A DNA stretch of 64,000 nt from the NCBI GenBank assembly GCA_008711295.1, contig VUYV01000622.1:214999-278998 (forward strand). The letters run 5' to 3'. This document shows positions 60,512 to 64,000 of the stretch, in pieces (within the stretch, counting starts at the first letter, position 1; each line of letters opens with the position of its first letter). A program made the position numbers and the translations under genes. Under the pieces are notes generated by a model, which made no database searches, was not told where the DNA came from, and saw only the letters and a program-made list of their open reading frames with translations. The DNA is from Anarhynchus alexandrinus. Its lineage: Eukaryota > Chordata > Aves > Charadriiformes > Charadriidae.

Positions 60512-63446
60512 CTCCAGGCTGCTGTGAAGAGAGCTGTTCCCACAGCATTTGGAAGTCCTGTCTCCACCTGCCCACTCCTGCCTTCCTTCTACTGAGCATT
60601 AAGTTTAATGAATCATGCACCAACCTCCCTCCTTGATTTATTTGCAAAAAAAAAGATTTGCATGGGGTGGCAATTAAAGAGGTAGAATGTGATATTCATC
60701 AGTGTGTGTCTCTAAACCTGACCACATCCTGGTGCAGCAACTCCTCACAGGTGTTCAGATACTGTGGTAATGGGTGTTTGTACAAAAAATACAACACAAC
60801 AATTACAGCAACGCCCAGTGAAAGAGAACTTGCCTTTCTGTGCCAGAGACGGGCTCCACAGCTGTGCTCAGGAGGTCGATGGGAAAAAGGAGTCATGTAC
60901 TAATTTCCCCAAAACATGCTTTAATGAATAAGCTCATTAACTCTATTACCAGGCATTGTTTCCAACCTGCTGTGGGACAGAGGTCACCAATGGCATGGAC
61001 ATTAAGCTTTACATCTGAGGGTCCTAAGCCTAGATGCCTTCAAAATAGGCAAGGATCAGGAGGTGGGCAGACGTCCCACACCATTCCAGCTAGCTACACA
61101 CGGCTAGGGAAGGCCCCCAGTGATATCTACCATCAGAGATCCATTCTGACCTCCAGGAGAGGTTTGCCCACCCTCACCTCCACTAGGTAATCCATCCTTC
61201 CTCACAATTTCCCACAGTATTTACTATTTGATGACAGTTTGGGATGTTCCTTACAAGCAGATCCATCCACTCACCATAGGAGTCTGCAAGCCTTTTGCCC
61301 AGTTCTTGCATCCCAGTGCACTGCTAACACCACAGAAATAATTACCATGATCACCACACTCTTCACCGGACTTGCAAGCAACAAGTGACTTATGCAGTCT
61401 CCTACAAAGGTCAGGCTTTTGCAGATCTGAATTACAAACTTTCCCTGGGACTCTGCCGGACTTGACAAAGCACACAGTTATTCCACGATCAAAAGCAAGA
61501 GGAGGGAAAAGAAAGGGGAGGTTCCTCAGAGAAAGGGGAAGAAAAGACATGGGCTGGGCAGTTCCACTCCCCACTGGTTTTTTGAATCAATCTTCAGAGA
61601 TTTCAGTCAAATGCAGGATTGTAATGAAAATGTTACAGTGGATAATATTTTACAGATATAAATTGTACACATCAGATACCCAGAAGATACCCAGTATGCC
61701 TACTATATGAAAATATTTTAAATAATGTCATACTAAACTCCATACTCTCCTGGAAGCAAGTAAAAAAGAAAATACTCATATTCTTTGTTTAGCTCACTTC
61801 CTTATGTAAGGTTCATGTTTTCTTCTAACACAGTAGTAGGAGAGTTGTGAAATACAAATAGTTTCTCTTTTTACTCTTCATCTTTATGTGCAATATTGAC
61901 TGCTCCCACTCATGAAGATTAGCTATATTTTGTAAACAGCAAATGCACTTTAGCAGTGCAGATTTTTTCAAGGCTTTCTCAATTCCGCTGACGTAAAACT
62001 TTGCATTGATCTATTAAAATCGCTCTTTTGCCTAAGTACTTCCTAAAAGGCCGTATTCCTTTACATGCCAATGACCATGGTCTTTAACCTGTACTTTACA
62101 GCACCATTACAAAACTTCAAAACTCAGACCTACTACACCTCATTTTTCACCAAGCTACAGTTTCGTTTAAGAATATTTGACTTGCAGTGACCTAAACATT
62201 CTGGAAAACATGCCCTAAACCTTGGCTCTTTCCTCATTTTCCAGGTTTGATACTCTAACCATTCTGGCACTTGTCCAGAGAGAGGAGAGAGCTATATAAT
62301 TTGTGAACCTTACTAACGGGTTGGTTTCACACTTGCCTTTCCAATATTTAGATGAACATATTAGCAATATCAGATATTGTTTAAAAGTCTAGTTCTGTAC
62401 ACTATAAACATTAAATAAAAGTATTTTTGTAAAAACCCTGTATGAAATGCCTGTGTCTTTCAGGTCCTCAATACACAGTTGATTTCTCTTAGTATTGATT
62501 TTGGGTATGTCTTAGTACAATACCTCATTGCTTCTTTTATTCAGCTATAATCATCATCATCATCTCTGGAGTGTTTGGCTTCTCATGTAAGACTAGAATG
62601 CACTTTTTTTTGGCACTAGAATGGTTAACAGCTGACGATATTTTTAAGTTACCTATGTCAATTATTATGTTAATATTTCAACTTTTCCCCTGGCTTGGGA
62701 GTTTAGTGTTGCTTTTCCACTCTAATATTCTAATTCCCCTTGAGCAATACGCCCCACACACACACTCTCCCATTTGTCCAGCTGGTTAATAAACCATTTC
62801 CACTTGTATTATGTGTGTAATCTACACCAGAAACATCAGCTGTAGATTTTATAGCTGTTACTTAGCTGGTATAAATATCATCACTCAGTCTTAATTACCA
62901 AATTTTTACAATATACCTTTAGTGTCAATGATTACACTATTTAAAATATGAACTGGTTGGTGTTGGTACAGCATTTTCTCATTCCAAGAGAGATTTAATA
63001 GATTTTCTTGTACTACAAATGCTTTGGAGAAATTAGTCTTTGAGACCTAGACTGTCCAACTGGACTGTTTCTTAATTATAACAAGGAACAGGCTGTTTCT
63101 CTCAACTGAGACTAAGAATGTAGTTGCTCCCTTCAGCATTGCTTTGATAGGCAAATGGCCTATAGTCATTTCTTCAGTGTGGAGCATATAATGGTTGGAA
63201 ATGGAGATGGTTTAACGCGAGCAATGCCTTCTTGTCCACCTCTGTGGCAGAAATGAGTTAGAGGCAACAGGTTGGCCCCGACTTCAATCTTGATGCTTGG
63301 AAGTGGCACCTTTAAAGCAGGAGACAAGAAGAGGATTCTTTGTATTGGAGATGATGCTTCTTCTTTGCATTACCACAGTGAAAAGGTATAAGATAATGCC
63401 AATCCTGTCAGATCTTTGCCTAAAAGTTTTCCTCCCTTCTTTTGGA
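60512..63446. other. Unassigned non-coding DNA, AT-rich towards the right
   Basis: No gene recognised. From about 61700 rightwards the DNA becomes AT-rich with few frames. An (ATC)n microsatellite (62549-62563) and a short (CA)n run near 62754-62764 are present. Confidence 0.6.
62549..62563. repeat. (ATC)n microsatellite
   Basis: Five ATC-type units lie in a row after GCTATA. This is ordinary slippage sequence. Confidence 0.85.
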
Positions 63447-63920
63447 CGATATTGAGGTGCTGGAGCGCACCCAAAGAAGAACAACAAAGCTGGTGAAAAG
63501 TCTGGAGAACAAGTCCTATTGAGGAGCGGCTGAGGGAACTGGGGTTATTTAATCTGGACAAAAAGAGGCTGAGGAGAGACCTTACTATGCTCTAAAACTA
63601 TCTGAAAGGAGGTTGTATCAAGGTGGGTGTTGGTTTCTTATCCCAAGTATCAAATGCTAGGATGAGAGAAAAAAGCCTTAACTTGCACCAGAGGAGGTAC
63701 AGATCGGATATAAGGAAAAATTTCTTCATCAAAAGGGTTCTCGAGCATCGGAACAGCCTGCCCAGGGAAGTGGTTGAGTCGCCATCCCTGCAGGTATCTA
63801 AAAAACATGTAGATGTGGTGCTTAGGGACAGGATTTAATGGTGAACTTGGCAGTGTTAGGTTAATGTTAGACATAATGGTCTTAAGGGTCTTTTATAACC
63901 TAAATGACTCTGTGATTCTT
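63447..63920 (+). mobile_element. CR1 LINE 3' part with reverse-transcriptase C-terminus
   Basis: The plus strand translates to the CR1 ORF2 C-terminal order: DIEVLERTQRRTTKLVKSLE, then EERLRELGLFNLDKKRLRGD, then DIRKNFFIKRVLEH and LPREVVESPSLQVSKK, ending near VDVVLRD. The segments fall in more than one frame and one joint is lost near 63595-63640, so the copy is broken. The CR1 3' UTR follows to CTCTGTGATTCTTTCT at about 63920. It is 5'-truncated near 63447 and oriented opposite to the CR1 at 12735-13480. Confidence 0.92.
63623..63838 (+). pseudogene. CR1 ORF2 C-terminal remnant
   Basis: A 71-codon frame contains RSDIRKNFFIKRVLEHRN and LPREVVESPSLQVS, the characteristic last part of CR1 reverse transcriptase, and ends close to the family stop. 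The upstream domain is out of frame or missing, so no enzyme could be made. Confidence 0.85.
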
Positions 63921-64000
63921 TCTGCTCTTTTCTTCAATATTTTAATACCACTTGAAAAAGATGATGACTGAGAATCCCTGCTGCTTTGGGGCAGGAGAGG
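63921..64000. other. Unassigned DNA at the right edge
   Basis: Eighty bases beyond the CR1 terminus show nothing recognisable. Confidence 0.6.

Noticed and set aside
1..64000. CRISPR array, operon, phage or bacterial defence system
   Set aside because: There are no spaced direct repeats, no dense long frames and no ribosome-binding-site pattern. The CR1 elements and general texture are those of a bird chromosome.

Overview
The window looks like non-coding avian nuclear DNA. The organism call rests on CR1 retrotransposon pieces: two have the avian-type CR1 3' end (about 770-857 on + and 45124-45229 on -), and two are longer with recognisable CR1 reverse-transcriptase C-terminal residues (12735-13480 on - and 63447-63920 on +). 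Otherwise the sequence is repeat-poor, with short microsatellites and no long reading frame, as expected of a bird intergenic region or very long intron. I could not identify the species or any flanking gene. No frame exceeds about 174 codons. None matches a protein family I know except the CR1 remnants. There is no rRNA, tRNA, CRISPR array or bacterial-type operon.

Layout. 1-2.4 kb: unassigned DNA with a decayed CR1 tail. 2.42-2.81 kb: the best promoter-like site, with a TATA-like box, then a compact CpG-rich block and a splice-donor-like site. 2.8-12.7 kb: unassigned, with small tandem repeats. 12.7-13.5 kb: a CR1 copy containing a perfect 13-bp inverted repeat. 13.5-39.4 kb: unassigned, with AT-rich homeodomain-type motif clusters and stretches that have the texture of conserved non-coding elements (about 18.7, 24.3, 25.4, 26.8 and 29.6 kb), plus a 44-bp pure purine tract at 38.85 kb. 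39.44-43.84 kb: a near-identical head-to-tail duplication of about 2.2 kb whose two copies meet at a single N. 43.8-52.6 kb: a short tandem repeat, a CR1 tail, a CpG-rich patch and a candidate spliced exon near 48.8 kb. 52.63-52.67 kb: a 46-nt near-perfect palindrome. 54.9-55.5 kb: an AT-rich motif stretch followed by a CpG-rich block. 55.5-63.4 kb: unassigned. 63.45-63.92 kb: a CR1 3' end.

The observations most worth checking are the 2.2-kb duplication around the N (a false duplication in assembly, or a very young tandem duplication), the two perfect inverted repeats that seem tied to CR1-derived sequence, and the promoter-like block at 2.4-2.8 kb. I see no convincing new biological system. 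The regulatory calls are inferences that need comparative or transcript data.
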